From NCBI RefSeq assembly GCF_000384315.1, contig NZ_ARVW01000001.1, forward strand, positions 3,844,157-3,908,156: a stretch of 64,000 nucleotides of DNA, given 5' to 3'. The position numbers and the translations under genes were made by a program. Positions within the stretch are counted from its first letter, which is position 1. Every line of letters starts with the position of its first letter. Positions 1 through 8,586 of this stretch are shown in pieces. Origin of the DNA: Amycolatopsis nigrescens CSC17Ta-90 (GTDB lineage: Bacteria > Actinomycetota > Actinomycetes > Mycobacteriales > Pseudonocardiaceae). The notes beneath the pieces were generated by a model. It saw nothing but the letters and a program-made list of their open reading frames with translations, had not been told where the DNA came from and did no database searches.

Positions 1-633
1 ATCGAGGGGGTGGCCGGGCCGGAGTCCACGGCCAGCGCCTCCGCGGCCGGGACCCTGGTTTCATTGCTCACCCTCGGCCTGCCCACCACCGCGGTGGCCG
101 CGGTGATGCTGGCCGCGTTCCAGCAGTACGGCTTCCAGCCGGGGCCGTTGCTGTTCGAGCGGGAGGCCACCCTGGTCTGGGCGCTGATCGCGAGCCTGTT
201 CGTGGGCACCGTGCTGCTGCTGGTGATCAATCTGCCGATGGCGCCGGTCTGGGCGAAGCTGCTGCAGATCCCCCGGCCATACCTGTACGCGGGCATTCTG
301 TTCTTCGCCAGCGTTGGTGCCTACGCGGTCGGCGGCGAGGTGACGGACCTGCTGCTGCTGTTCCTCGTCGGAGTGATCGGGTTCGCCATGCGGCGCTACG
401 GGCTGCCGGTGCTGCCGGCGATCATCGGGGTCATCCTCGGGCCGAGTGCGGAACTGCAGATGCGCCGCGCCCTGCAGCTGTCCGACGGCTCGCTGACCGG
501 CCTGGTGAACTCGCCGATGTCGGTCACGGTCTACGCGATCATCGTGCTGCTGCTGGCCTGGCCATTGGTCCGCAAGCTGTTCCCGGCAAAGCGGGAGGAG
601 CCGCCCGCCGAAAAGGAGCGTGTCGATGCCTAG
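1..633 (+). CDS. TctA-family tricarboxylate transporter large subunit, C-terminal part (5' truncated by window)
   Basis: The reading frame is open from the first base and ends at TAG, so only the last ~210 residues are present. They are strongly hydrophobic with several membrane spans. Residues near the start ([20 protein letters not shown]) match the conserved TctA segment that precedes a Leu-Thr-Leu-Gly-[LI]-Pro turn. TctA is the large membrane subunit of tripartite tricarboxylate transporters, which work with a small membrane protein TctB and a periplasmic binding protein TctC; those partners would lie upstream, outside the window. It ends in a charged tail and overlaps the stop of the convergent oxidoreductase gene by four bases. 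Confidence 0.85.
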   Translation: MEGVAGPESTASASAAGTLVSLLTLGLPTTAVAAVMLAAFQQYGFQPGPLLFEREATLVWALIASLFVGTVLLLVINLPMAPVWAKLLQIPRPYLYAGILFFASVGAYAVGGEVTDLLLLFLVGVIGFAMRRYGLPVLPAIIGVILGPSAELQMRRALQLSDGSLTGLVNSPMSVTVYAIIVLLLAWPLVRKLFPAKREEPPAEKERVDA

Positions 634-1538
634 TGGCCGGCCAACTCGCGGGCTTGGTCGAGCAGCCGCTGGAGGTGCACGCCGCGGCGCACGTCCAGCG
701 GGTGGGCGGTGACCCCGCTGGCGATCATCGCGGCGAAGTCGTCCAGCAACGCGGTGTAGGACGCGTTCGCCGCGCCCGGCTTGCGGCCGAGCGCGCGGTA
801 GCCGTGCTCGCCGTAGACCGAGACCTCGACGATCGTCGGCTGCACGGCCAGCTTCAGCGACAGGGTGATCGTGGCGCTGGCGCCGCTCTCGTGCGCGACG
901 ATCAGGTGCCACAGGTCGTCCGCCCCGCGGTGCGCGGCGAGCACGTCGGTGATCGGCCCGAGTGCCGCGTCCAGCAGGTCCAGCGCGTGCGGTCCGATGT
1001 CGGCGAGCGCCCCGCCGTCATGCCGCCAAGGCGAGCCGCCGTAGGTGTCGCCGAGCAGCGCGCCGGACAGCCATTTCACCCCGCCGCCGGTCCAGCCGCC
1101 GGTGGCCGCGAGATCGGTCAGCCAGTCCTGGGTCTCCGTCGCGTATCGCAGGGTCAGCATCATCAGGGTGGCCACGCCGGCCTCGGCCACCGCGCCGGCC
1201 AGCTGCTCGGCGGCCGCCAGGTCGGGGGCGACCGGTTTCTCCAGGATCAGGTGCTTCCCCGCCTTCGCGGCCTGCACGCCGAGCTCGGCCTGCACCGCCG
1301 GCGGCACCGCGAAAGCGACCGCGTCCACCTGGTCCAGCAGCTCGTCCACGGTGGCCGACACGGACGCGCAGTGTGCTTCGGCCAGCTCTGTCGCGGCTTC
1401 GGGCCGGCGGGCCCACACCGTGCTCAGCGTGGTGCCCGGATGGTCGGCCAGCCCCGGCGCGTGCACGTTGCGTGCCCACGGCCCGGCGCCGACCAGTCCT
1501 ACTCGCAGCTGTTCATCCACGGCCCCATCCTGCACCAC
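630..1538 (-). CDS. Gfo/Idh/MocA-family NAD(P)-dependent oxidoreductase
   Basis: About 300 residues with an N-terminal Rossmann fold ([17 protein letters not shown]) and the EKPVAP segment typical of the Gfo/Idh/MocA family, whose members oxidise or reduce sugars, inositols and related polyols. The C-terminal half is the usual alpha/beta substrate domain. The substrate cannot be read from sequence. A GTG at 1538 opens the frame; a second in-frame GTG at 1520 places the Rossmann motif closer to the N-terminus and may be the true start. The gene follows the alpha/beta hydrolase gene on the same strand with a 15-base gap, suggesting co-transcription. Confidence 0.85.
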   Translation of the reverse strand: MVQDGAVDEQLRVGLVGAGPWARNVHAPGLADHPGTTLSTVWARRPEAATELAEAHCASVSATVDELLDQVDAVAFAVPPAVQAELGVQAAKAGKHLILEKPVAPDLAAAEQLAGAVAEAGVATLMMLTLRYATETQDWLTDLAATGGWTGGGVKWLSGALLGDTYGGSPWRHDGGALADIGPHALDLLDAALGPITDVLAAHRGADDLWHLIVAHESGASATITLSLKLAVQPTIVEVSVYGEHGYRALGRKPGAANASYTALLDDFAAMIASGVTAHPLDVRRGVHLQRLLDQARELAGH

Positions 1539-1553
1539 CTCCGGCCCGCGGCC

Positions 1554-2513
1554 TCAGCCATGGGCCACGCGGTCCAGCAGATCGACGAACTCGGCCATCT
1601 TCTCCGCCCTCGGCACGTGCCCGGTGTCCAGCTCGAAGGTCCGGAACCGGTTTCGCGGGGTCAGCCGGTCGGCCTCGGTGATGAACCGCTCCTGCAGCGC
1701 GAGCGGGATCAGGTTGTCCCTGGTGTGCTTGATGTAGACCCGCGGGATGCGGCCCCAGGTGGCCGGGTTGCCCCTGGCCTCGGTGCTGCCCTTGCTGAGC
1801 AGTTCGTCCGGGGACATCCCGTTCAGGAAGGTGTAGAACTCGGCGTCCGAGCCGTCCGCGATGAAGGCGTGCTTCAGCGCCGCGAGCTTGGCCGGATCGT
1901 CCAGCCGCCAGTTCGACCGCAGCGCGCCGACCACGGCCGGGTCGGCGGCGATGAACCCGACGACGGCGTCGAACCGGCCGCCCTCGGCCTCCGGGGTGTT
2001 CAGGTAGTCACCGGGGGTGGCCAGGTCGACGCAGCAGAAGGCGGTGTCGTAGACCAGCAGGTCGATCAGGTCCGGCACCTCGTTCGCGATCAGGCTGATC
2101 GCCGAGCCGCCGATACTGCTGCCGACCAGCACCACCGGGCCGAACCCGGCCACCCGCCGGACCACCTCAACGGCGGCCGCGATCTGGTCCTGATAGGTCA
2201 CCCCGGCCAGCGGTGACCGCTCGGTGGCGAAGGCTTCGAGGTTCTGCGGCGCCTGGTAGGACGGCCGGAACTGGTCGTCGGTCACCCGGTGGCCGGGCAG
2301 GTCGACGCCGACACAGCGGTACCCGCGCTGCGGAAGCTCGTTCGGGATGCCCGATCCGCCGTTGGCGCCGGCCGCGAAGACGAAGGTGGTCACGCCACGT
2401 CGCGGCCGGTGCCGCTCGGTGGCCGCGGAGGCGACCGCCGGTCCCGGCGCGATGGCGGCCCCGACCAGTGGCGCCGCCTTGAGCACGGTCCGGCGTGGGT
2501 GCTGTTCGCTCAT
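1554..2513 (-). CDS. Secreted alpha/beta hydrolase with Tat-like signal peptide
   Basis: 319 residues. The N-terminus reads as a twin-arginine-like signal (RRTVLKAAPLVGAAIAPG) followed by an Ala-rich cleavage region, so export is likely. The mature part is an alpha/beta hydrolase: a nucleophile elbow GSSIGG, a GVDLPGH segment early in the fold and a late TGHVPRA that supplies the catalytic His. Similar proteins are annotated as salicylate-esterase or hydroxynitrile-lyase-like hydrolases, but the substrate here is unknown. It probably shares a transcript with the downstream oxidoreductase gene. Between this gene and the dehydrogenase gene (2514-2586) nothing else is visible. Confidence 0.85.
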   Translation of the reverse strand: MSEQHPRRTVLKAAPLVGAAIAPGPAVASAATERHRPRRGVTTFVFAAGANGGSGIPNELPQRGYRCVGVDLPGHRVTDDQFRPSYQAPQNLEAFATERSPLAGVTYQDQIAAAVEVVRRVAGFGPVVLVGSSIGGSAISLIANEVPDLIDLLVYDTAFCCVDLATPGDYLNTPEAEGGRFDAVVGFIAADPAVVGALRSNWRLDDPAKLAALKHAFIADGSDAEFYTFLNGMSPDELLSKGSTEARGNPATWGRIPRVYIKHTRDNLIPLALQERFITEADRLTPRNRFRTFELDTGHVPRAEKMAEFVDLLDRVAHG

Positions 2514-2586
2514 GCTGACCAGTGAAACGAACCGGCGCCCGGCCGGGACAGCGGCGTAAGTTGCCGCCTCCGCAACGAAAGTTGCG

Positions 2587-3447
2587 TCAGGAGTAGCTGT
2601 AGAAGCCGCGGCCGGTCTTCTTGCCGAGCAGCCCGGCGTCCACCATGCGCAGCAGCAGCGGCGGCGACGAGTAGAGCGGCTCCTTGAACTCGGCGTACAT
2701 CGAGTCCGCGATCGCCTTGATGGTGTCCAGCCCGATCAGGTCGGACAGCCGCAGCGGCCCCATCGGGTGCGCGGTGCCCAGCTCCATCCCGCGGTCGATG
2801 TCCTCGGCCGAGGCGAAGCCGGACTCGATCATCCGGATCGCCGAGAGCAGGTACGGCACCAGCAGCGAGTTCACGATGAACCCGGCCCGGTCCTGGGAGC
2901 GGATCACCGTCTTGCCAAGGGTGCCGGTGGCGTGCGACTCGGCCCGGCGGATGGTCTCCTCGCCGGTCAGCAGCGACGGGACCAGCTCCACCAGCGGCAG
3001 CACCGGCACCGGGTTGAAGAAGTGGATACCGACCACCTGCTGCGGACGGCCGGTGGCCATGCCGAGCTTCATGATCGGGATCGAAGACGTGTTGGAGGCG
3101 AAGACGGCGTCCTCGCGTTCGACGATCTTGTCCAGCTGGCGGAAGACGTCGACCTTGGCCTGCTCCTGCTCGACGATCGCCTCGACCACCAGATCGCGGT
3201 CGGCGAACGTAGCCAGGTCGGTGCTGAAGGTGACCCGCCCCAGCGCGGCGTCGGCCTCGTCGCCCGCGAGCTTGCCGTTCTTCACGGCGCGCTGCAGGGA
3301 TTTCTCCATCCTGGCCCGGCCCGCGTCGAGCGCCGGCTGGTTCACCTCGGTGACCACCACGTCCGCACCGGCCCGCGCGTGCACCTCGGCGATACCGGAG
3401 CCCATCAGGCCCGCACCGACCACGCCTACGCGCTGGATGTCCGTCAA
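2587..3447 (-). CDS. 3-hydroxybutyryl-CoA dehydrogenase
   Basis: 286 residues, the normal length for single-function 3-hydroxyacyl-CoA dehydrogenases (FadB2/Hbd type). It carries the NAD-binding GAGLMGSGIAEV motif at residues ~11-22 and the signature GIHFFNPVPVLPLVELV with the catalytic His. The C-terminal dimerisation domain includes MGPLRLSDLIGLD. The enzyme interconverts 3-hydroxybutyryl-CoA and acetoacetyl-CoA in the cytosol, serving fatty-acid oxidation or butyryl/PHB metabolism. No thiolase or crotonase is adjacent, so the pathway is not fixed by context. Confidence 0.93.
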   Translation of the reverse strand: MTDIQRVGVVGAGLMGSGIAEVHARAGADVVVTEVNQPALDAGRARMEKSLQRAVKNGKLAGDEADAALGRVTFSTDLATFADRDLVVEAIVEQEQAKVDVFRQLDKIVEREDAVFASNTSSIPIMKLGMATGRPQQVVGIHFFNPVPVLPLVELVPSLLTGEETIRRAESHATGTLGKTVIRSQDRAGFIVNSLLVPYLLSAIRMIESGFASAEDIDRGMELGTAHPMGPLRLSDLIGLDTIKAIADSMYAEFKEPLYSSPPLLLRMVDAGLLGKKTGRGFYSYS

Positions 3448-3504
3448 AGCCGCTCCCTTACCTGTGTCTCAGGCGATCAGGCGTGAAGAAGGCATGACGC
3501 GAAC

Positions 3505-3548
3505 CGCGAGGGTGGGTTCCGGAACCAGGTCCGATGCCCACCCTCGCG
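3505..3548 (-). terminator. Inverted repeat, probable terminator of the DUF3073 gene
   Basis: Perfect 12-bp arms (CGCGAGGGTGGG at 3505-3516 and its complement at 3537-3548) flank a 20-base loop that can itself fold (TTCCGGAA). It lies just past the stop of the DUF3073 gene and before the dehydrogenase start region, without a U-tract, as is common in actinomycetes. Confidence 0.65.
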
Positions 3549-3559
3549 TGTTACGCGCT

Positions 3560-3745
3560 TCAGCGGCGGTATTCGTCGTACCCGTCGTACGGGTCTTCGT
3601 CATACCGCTTGTCGTCCTCGTGCCTGTCGTCAGAGGAACTACTGGACAGCTCGCGCTGCAAAGCATCGAAGTCGGTGTCGTGGGAGCTGTACTTGAGCTC
3701 GCGCGCCACCTTCGTCTGCTTGGCCTTAGCCCGGCCGCGCCCCAT
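3560..3745 (-). CDS. DUF3073 small acidic-tailed protein
   Basis: 61 residues starting MGRGRAKAKQTKVARELKYS, the highly conserved opening of the actinobacterial DUF3073 family. A basic N-terminus is followed by a serine run and an acidic, Tyr/Arg-containing tail (DPYDGYDEYRR). I chose ATG 3745 because homology begins exactly there; the frame is open further upstream but that part is not conserved. Function is unknown. The M. tuberculosis equivalent is Rv0810c, the first gene of the syntenic block seen in this window. Confidence 0.9.
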   Translation of the reverse strand: MGRGRAKAKQTKVARELKYSSHDTDFDALQRELSSSSSDDRHEDDKRYDEDPYDGYDEYRR

Positions 3746-3962
3746 GGCTCGACCCCCTCGCACAGGGGCGGGGCGGCCGGGGGAAGCGGCGGCCCCGCAA
3801 TCGTCTCGACAACTATTTCCTGTCCACACCGTACCGTGTCCCCGGGGTGGAATGCGACGTGGCACCGTGTGCGCGACGCGACAATGTCCAACCAGTCTCG
3901 GACTGGCCGCACTTCGGCCGGTCGGTGGTGTTCGCGCCTGCCCGGCGTGCCACGATTCACGG

Positions 3963-4868
3963 GTGCTCCGTCCGTTCGTGGCCTATCTGCGGGTGTACGA
4001 ACCGCTGCCCGCATTCGGTGACCCGCCGCCGGCGCAGTTGCTCCGCGCGGTCGAGGCCGCGCAGCTGACCAGGGCTTCCGTCGGTGAACGGGAGCAGCGG
4101 ATGTGGCTCAAATCACAGACTGCCGCCCCGGTCCGGCTGCTCCCCGCGGAGCTGGCCGACGGCCGTCCGGCGCCCAGCTCCGGTACCGACGTGCTGGTGC
4201 TCGACCCGGCCGACGTGCCGGTAGACGGGGGCGACTCGCTCGGCTCGGACCCGTTGGTCTGCCCGCTCGAACTGCGCGCCCGCTCGGCGGCCGCGTTGGT
4301 CAACTTCCTCGGCGACGCCCATCCGGCACTGCGCACCTCGGTGCTCACCGCGGGCGGGGTCACCGCCGAGTCGGTCCGCTCCCGCACCTCCGCCGCGCTC
4401 GGCGAGCTGAGCCGGGCCGCGGTGCACGTGCTGTCCACCACCTGGACCGTGCCGCTGCCCTGGTTCGCGCTGGTCGAGCCGGAGCAGCGGCGGCTGAAGC
4501 TGGGCAGTGGCCGGGACGATCCGGCCCGCGAGCTGTCCTGGCGGGTGGCCATGCCGGACGCAGTGCGCCGGGTGGATACCGCGCTGGAGCTGGTGGAGTC
4601 CACCCTCGGCGACTCCGGGCCGGCCAGGGTGCTGGCCGAGACCGGCCGCTGGCTGGACAACTTCGACCCCGGTTCGGCGGTCGAGCTGGACTACGGCGGG
4701 CTGGTCCAGCTGATCGACGACTCCGTGCTGGAGACCGACACCTCGGCCGAAGAGGTGCACAGCATCCTGGACGCGCTGCGGGAGGGGAACATCGAGCAGC
4801 TCGCCGAGCTGTTCGCCGACCTGCGCGAGTACTGGAGCGAGCTGGCCGCCAAGGAACGCTTCAACTAG
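3963..4868 (+). CDS. Conserved actinobacterial protein of unknown function
   Basis: 301 residues starting at a GTG (MLRPFVAYLRVYEPLPAF). This opening is shared by a family common in actinomycetes and was used to choose the start; the upstream frame is open but unlike the family. The protein appears cytosolic and helix-rich, with no membrane span and an acidic C-terminus. I recognise no catalytic motif. It is divergent from the DUF3073 gene across 217 bases and convergent with the asparaginase gene. Confidence 0.8.
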   Translation: MLRPFVAYLRVYEPLPAFGDPPPAQLLRAVEAAQLTRASVGEREQRMWLKSQTAAPVRLLPAELADGRPAPSSGTDVLVLDPADVPVDGGDSLGSDPLVCPLELRARSAAALVNFLGDAHPALRTSVLTAGGVTAESVRSRTSAALGELSRAAVHVLSTTWTVPLPWFALVEPEQRRLKLGSGRDDPARELSWRVAMPDAVRRVDTALELVESTLGDSGPARVLAETGRWLDNFDPGSAVELDYGGLVQLIDDSVLETDTSAEEVHSILDALREGNIEQLAELFADLREYWSELAAKERFN

Positions 4869-4905
4869 CGCCCTTTGGGCAAAAAGTCGGCTATTTGCCG
4901 TTCAG
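4867..4905. repeat. Half-copy of a palindromic 3'-end element (family C)
   Basis: The sequence just after the stop (GGGCAAAAAGTCGGCTATTT with TGCCG following) closely matches the right arm of the palindrome at 21,971-22,022. It sits between two convergent genes. A short hairpin (GCCCTTTGGGC) is also possible. It probably acts as, or derives from, a bidirectional terminator. Confidence 0.5.
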
Positions 4906-5856
4906 GAGCCCGGCCGGAACGCGTAGCTCGCCGACGGGCTGACCGGCGCCGAGGACGGGGGCGCTCAGGTCGGCTAGGGCGGCCGGGTCGTCCGGTAGCG
5001 CGTCGAGCGCGCGCAGGACGGCGACCAGCAGCGGACCGCGGGCGCGCGGCGCGCCGTCGTCGATCTTCAGCGCGATCGCCCCGCCGTCCGGCAGCGCCAC
5101 CGCGTGCACGCCTTCCGCGCCGCCCTTCGCGAGCAGCCCGGGTACCGCGCCCATCAGCTGGGTGTCCTCTCGGCCGGTGCCCGCGACCAGCCACGGATGC
5201 GCCCGCATCGCGTCCGCGACCCGCTGCTCGGGGCCGTCGCGCCGGGTCACCAGGCAGGCGAACGCGCGGGCGAGCCCGGTCAGCGAGAACGCGAAGAGCG
5301 GCGCCCCGCAGCCGTCCACCCCGGTGTGCGCGATCGGTTCGCCGGTGTACTCGGCCACCGTCTCCGCGAGCAGCAGCTGGAGCTTGTGCCCGGGGTCGGC
5401 GTAACCCCCGATCGGCCAGCCGGCCTGGACGCAGGTGGCGAGCATCGCCGCGTGCTTGCCGGAGCAGTTCATCGCGGCTCGCCGCGGTCCCTCGCCGGCG
5501 CGCAGCATGGCCACCCGGCTGGGCTCGTGCAGTGGCAGGTCCGGCGGGCAGTGCAGTGCGGACTCCGGCACGTCGTGCCGCGCCAGCAGATCCAGCACGC
5601 GCTGGACGTGCGTGCGCTCGCCGCTGTGCGAAGCGCAGGCGATCGCCAGGTCCGCGCCGTCTTCGAGGTCGAGCCCGGCGCGCAGCATGCCGAGCGCCTG
5701 CAGCGGCTTGTTCGAGGAGCGCGGGAAGACCGGGCTGGTGATGTCGCCGGCGCTGAACCGGACTTCGCCGTCCGGGCCGAGCGCCAGCACCGCGCCGCGG
5801 TGCACGCTTTCCACGAACCCGGAGCGCACCACTTCGACCAGTACCGGGTTGCTCAC
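4891..5856 (-). CDS. Asparaginase, L-asparaginase II (Rhizobium-type) family
   Basis: 321 residues of the Rhizobium-etli-type asparaginase family (PF06089), which is unrelated to the classical bacterial enzymes. Visible landmarks are VEVVRSGFVESVHRG at the N-terminus, RSSNKPLQALGML with a conserved Ser-Asn-Lys, CASHSGERTH and MNCSGKHAAMLATC, which carries Ser, Lys and Cys residues central to this family. It would hydrolyse L-asparagine to aspartate and ammonia. Its start overlaps the stop of the RsiG-like gene by four bases (ATGA), so the two are translationally coupled. Confidence 0.9.
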   Translation of the reverse strand: MSNPVLVEVVRSGFVESVHRGAVLALGPDGEVRFSAGDITSPVFPRSSNKPLQALGMLRAGLDLEDGADLAIACASHSGERTHVQRVLDLLARHDVPESALHCPPDLPLHEPSRVAMLRAGEGPRRAAMNCSGKHAAMLATCVQAGWPIGGYADPGHKLQLLLAETVAEYTGEPIAHTGVDGCGAPLFAFSLTGLARAFACLVTRRDGPEQRVADAMRAHPWLVAGTGREDTQLMGAVPGLLAKGGAEGVHAVALPDGGAIALKIDDGAPRARGPLLVAVLRALDALPDDPAALADLSAPVLGAGQPVGELRVPAGLLNGK

Positions 5857-6485
5857 TCGGTGTTCTCTGCCTTCTTCGCGCGCTCGTTGGCCAGCAGCTC
5901 GTCCACCGAGGCGGTGCCCTGGCGGTAGCGGCCGGCGATCTCGGCGTTGATGGTGTCCACCACGAGCTGCACCTCGCGCCGCCGGGAGGAGACGGAGGAC
6001 TCCTCCTCGCCGTAGGTGCTCAGCGCGTGCGCCAGCTTTTCGTCCGGCAGCTCGCCGACGTCGGTCAGGTCGGAGTTGCCGACCAGCGCCTCGGCCTGCC
6101 GCCGGTACTCGCCCGCTCTGGACGGTTCCAGCTGCTGGTAACGGCCGACGCTGGCCGGGCCGAGCGCGTTGTCGGCGAGGATCGCGGCCAACTGCCCGAC
6201 CACGCTGTCCTGCCCGCCGGAGCTGCGCCTGGCCTGCTCGGCCCGCACGATGTCGATCCTGGCGTGCAACAGCCTGCGCAGGTAGGAAAGGTCGGTCTCC
6301 TCCTGCGCGGCTTCGTCCCGCCGCGCGCGCAGCTCGATCAGCGACAGTTCACCGAGCTCACGCACGTAGTCGGCGGCGAGGACGCGGTCGATTCGACGGC
6401 GTCCGCCTGGCCGGACTTCGATCACTGGGCCATCCTGCTCTATCTCGGTCGCACATACCAGGGCGGTCGGCCCCTTCACTGACAC
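5853..6485 (-). CDS. rsiG: RsiG-like c-di-GMP-binding anti-sigma factor
   Basis: 210 residues, mostly helical. It carries two copies of the motif E-x3-S-x2-R-x3-Q-x3-D that defines c-di-GMP binding by Streptomyces RsiG, the anti-sigma factor of WhiG. The second copy is exact: E162, S166, R169, Q173, D177. The first has one change: E63, S67, R70, H74 in place of Gln, D78. The two motif helices lie ~100 residues apart and would pair as an antiparallel coiled coil. In Streptomyces, RsiG holds WhiG inactive only when loaded with c-di-GMP, linking the second messenger to differentiation. Start is GTG 6485; a second GTG lies two codons on. Coupled to the asparaginase gene. Confidence 0.85.
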   Translation of the reverse strand: MSVKGPTALVCATEIEQDGPVIEVRPGGRRRIDRVLAADYVRELGELSLIELRARRDEAAQEETDLSYLRRLLHARIDIVRAEQARRSSGGQDSVVGQLAAILADNALGPASVGRYQQLEPSRAGEYRRQAEALVGNSDLTDVGELPDEKLAHALSTYGEEESSVSSRRREVQLVVDTINAEIAGRYRQGTASVDELLANERAKKAENTE

Positions 6486-6504
6486 TAACGCTGTGCAGCG
6501 TGCC

Positions 6505-7632
6505 TCAACCGCGCAGCCGTTGCGCGGCCTCCCTGCCTGGTGCGGCCCCTTCCGCCGGCACCGAATCGGGGTCGACCGCCGCCTGCACGATCCGGTCCTC
6601 GGCGCCCGCGAGCAGTTCCTGGTCCACCGGGGCGGAGCGTTTGAGCAGGGCCAGCGCCACCGGGCCGAGCTCGTGGTGCCGGACCACGGTGCCCACCCGG
6701 CCGACCGTCCGCTCGCCGAGCAGCACCGGGTCGCCGGTCTCCGGGGTGATCTCCGGTGAGCCGTCCAGGTGCAGCAGCACCATCCGGCGCGGCGGGCGGC
6801 CCACGTTGTGCACCTTGGCGACCGTCTCCTGGCCCCGGTAGCACCCCTTCGCCACGTGCGCGGCCGAACCGATCCAGTTCACCTCGTGCGGGATCGTGCG
6901 ATCATCGGTGTCCACCCCGATCCGCGGCCGCAGCGACTCCACCCGCAGCGCCTCGAAGGCCCAGCTGCCCGCCGGGCGGGCGCCGGCCTCGGTGATCCGC
7001 TGCCACCAGGCGGCCAGTTCTGCACGCGGCACCAGCAGGTCCACGCTGGACCGGCCTGGCCACGGCATCCGGCGGGCGAACCCGCCGTCGAAGCCGGTCA
7101 CCGAGTACGGCTCGGTGTCCAGCTTGATGTCCAAAGTAGACAGAATCTGGTCGGTGTCCGGGCCGAGCAGGGTGAGCAGCGCCCGCTCCGGGGTCTCGTC
7201 CGCGATGTCTACTTTGGACCAGAACTTCATTGCCTCGAAGTACTCGAGCAGGGTCTGCCTGCCGCCGGCCGGAAATGCGCTGGTCGCGTGCGCGCCGGGG
7301 TCGGCGTCCAGCCACACGGTGCCGTTCTCGTGCGCCAGCACCAGGTGCGTCTCGACCCGGCCGTGCGTGTCCAGCACCAGCGCTTCGGTGCCGGCGCCCT
7401 CGCCCAGTCCGGTGACGTGCTGGGAGATCACCAGGTGCAGCCAGGACAGCCGTTCTTCGCCGCGCACGGACAGCACTTCACGGTGCGAACGGTCGACCAC
7501 CGCGACCCCGCGGGTGGCCGTGCGCTGCTCGGCGAACGGGTCGCCCCAGTGCCACGGCACACCCTGCTCGGGGTATTCCTCCGGTGGGGAGATCGAACCG
7601 GGCAGACCGAGCAGTGGAGACTCTTCAGGCAT
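6505..7632 (-). CDS. ygfZ: YgfZ/GcvT-type folate-binding protein
   Basis: 375 residues from ATG 7632. It contains the diagnostic K-G-C-Y-x-G-Q-E motif at residues 262-269 (KGCYRGQE) with a conserved Cys, in a GcvT-like fold. YgfZ proteins use tetrahydrofolate and assist assembly or repair of certain iron-sulfur enzymes; they are not glycine-cleavage enzymes. It is divergent from pabC, whose product feeds folate synthesis, with only 58 bases between starts; the same pair occurs in mycobacteria. The start was chosen because the longer upstream frame runs across the pabC promoter. Confidence 0.9.
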   Translation of the reverse strand: MPEESPLLGLPGSISPPEEYPEQGVPWHWGDPFAEQRTATRGVAVVDRSHREVLSVRGEERLSWLHLVISQHVTGLGEGAGTEALVLDTHGRVETHLVLAHENGTVWLDADPGAHATSAFPAGGRQTLLEYFEAMKFWSKVDIADETPERALLTLLGPDTDQILSTLDIKLDTEPYSVTGFDGGFARRMPWPGRSSVDLLVPRAELAAWWQRITEAGARPAGSWAFEALRVESLRPRIGVDTDDRTIPHEVNWIGSAAHVAKGCYRGQETVAKVHNVGRPPRRMVLLHLDGSPEITPETGDPVLLGERTVGRVGTVVRHHELGPVALALLKRSAPVDQELLAGAEDRIVQAAVDPDSVPAEGAAPGREAAQRLRG

Positions 7633-7690
7633 ACCCCCGAAGGTACGCGGTCCGGCTCGGGAACGCGCCCGTCTGAGTAGGGTGAAGCGC

Positions 7691-8539
7691 ATGCGCGTGC
7701 TCGCTTTTCTGGACGGAACACTGGCCGATCCCGACGCCGCCCACATCCGGGTGGACGACCTGGGCCTGCTTCGCGGGGACGGGATCTTCGAGACGATCCT
7801 GGTCGCGGACGGGAAACCGCGGGAGCTCGGCCCGCACCTGGACCGGCTGGCCCGTTCGGCCGCCATGCTCGACCTGCCGAAGCCGGACCTGTCGGCGTTC
7901 GAGCGGATCACCCGGCTGGTGATCGACAACTGGACCGATGCCGGTGAGATCGCGCTCAAGCTCGTCTACACCCGCGGCGTCGATGGCGACCCCGAGGCGA
8001 AGCCGACCGGGTTCGCGCTCGGCTTGCCGATCGACCCCAAGGTGATCAAGGCCAGGGCCGAAGGTGTGTCGGTGGTCACCCTCGACCGCGGCTTCGAGCC
8101 GACGTTGGCGGAGCAGGCTCCCTGGTTGCTGCTCGGCGCCAAGTCGCTGTCCTACGCGGTGAACATGGCCGCGCTGCGGGAGGCGGCCAGGCGCGGCGCG
8201 GCGGACGTGATCTTCACCGCGACCGACGGTTCGGTGCTGGAAGGTCCCACCTCCAACGTGGTCATCGCACGCGGCCGCACGCTCTACACCCCGCCGAAGA
8301 ACACCGGCATCCTGCCCGGCACCACTCAGGCCGGCCAGTACCGCGGCGCGGAGAAGGCCGGCTGGACGGTCAAGGTCGAACCCCTGCGGGTGGCCGACCT
8401 GCGCTCGGCGGACGGGGTGTTCCTGTCCTCCTCGGTACGCAAGATCACCAGGGTGCACACCCTCGACGGCGAGCCGCTGCCCGACTCCACCGAGGTGCAC
8501 GCCGAGGTCGCCGCCGCCTACGAGTCCGAGTACGCCTGA
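7691..8539 (+). CDS. pabC: Aminodeoxychorismate lyase / class IV aminotransferase
   Basis: 282 residues of fold-type IV PLP enzymes. The catalytic lysine is K151 in LLGAKSLSYAVNMAALREA, and the later EGPTSNV segment binds the cofactor phosphate. Length and the syntenic position (Rv0812 in M. tuberculosis) favour aminodeoxychorismate lyase, which releases pyruvate to give p-aminobenzoate for folate. A D-amino-acid or branched-chain aminotransferase role cannot be excluded from sequence. The start is ATG 7691, just after a GTGAAGC stretch. Confidence 0.82.
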   Translation: MRVLAFLDGTLADPDAAHIRVDDLGLLRGDGIFETILVADGKPRELGPHLDRLARSAAMLDLPKPDLSAFERITRLVIDNWTDAGEIALKLVYTRGVDGDPEAKPTGFALGLPIDPKVIKARAEGVSVVTLDRGFEPTLAEQAPWLLLGAKSLSYAVNMAALREAARRGAADVIFTATDGSVLEGPTSNVVIARGRTLYTPPKNTGILPGTTQAGQYRGAEKAGWTVKVEPLRVADLRSADGVFLSSSVRKITRVHTLDGEPLPDSTEVHAEVAAAYESEYA

Positions 8540-8586
8540 CGACGCAGCCTGACGACGCAGCCTGACGACGCAGCCTGACGACTCAG
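8535..8586. repeat. 13-bp tandem repeat, four copies, across two convergent stop codons
   Basis: Unit CCTGACGACGCAG repeated at 8535, 8548 and 8561 with a fourth copy at 8574 carrying one change (GACTCAG). It includes the pabC stop TGA and reaches into the stop of the next, oppositely oriented gene. Because 13 is not a multiple of three, the unit's TGA occurs in all three forward frames. Confidence 0.9.

Noticed and set aside
633..2216. A 500-codon forward frame opposite the oxidoreductase and hydrolase genes
   Set aside because: Low-complexity Arg/Gln/Val-rich translation on the antisense strand of two well-supported genes.
8535..8586. CRISPR or integration-site repeat
   Set aside because: Units are 13 bp with no spacers, and no integrase or tRNA is nearby.
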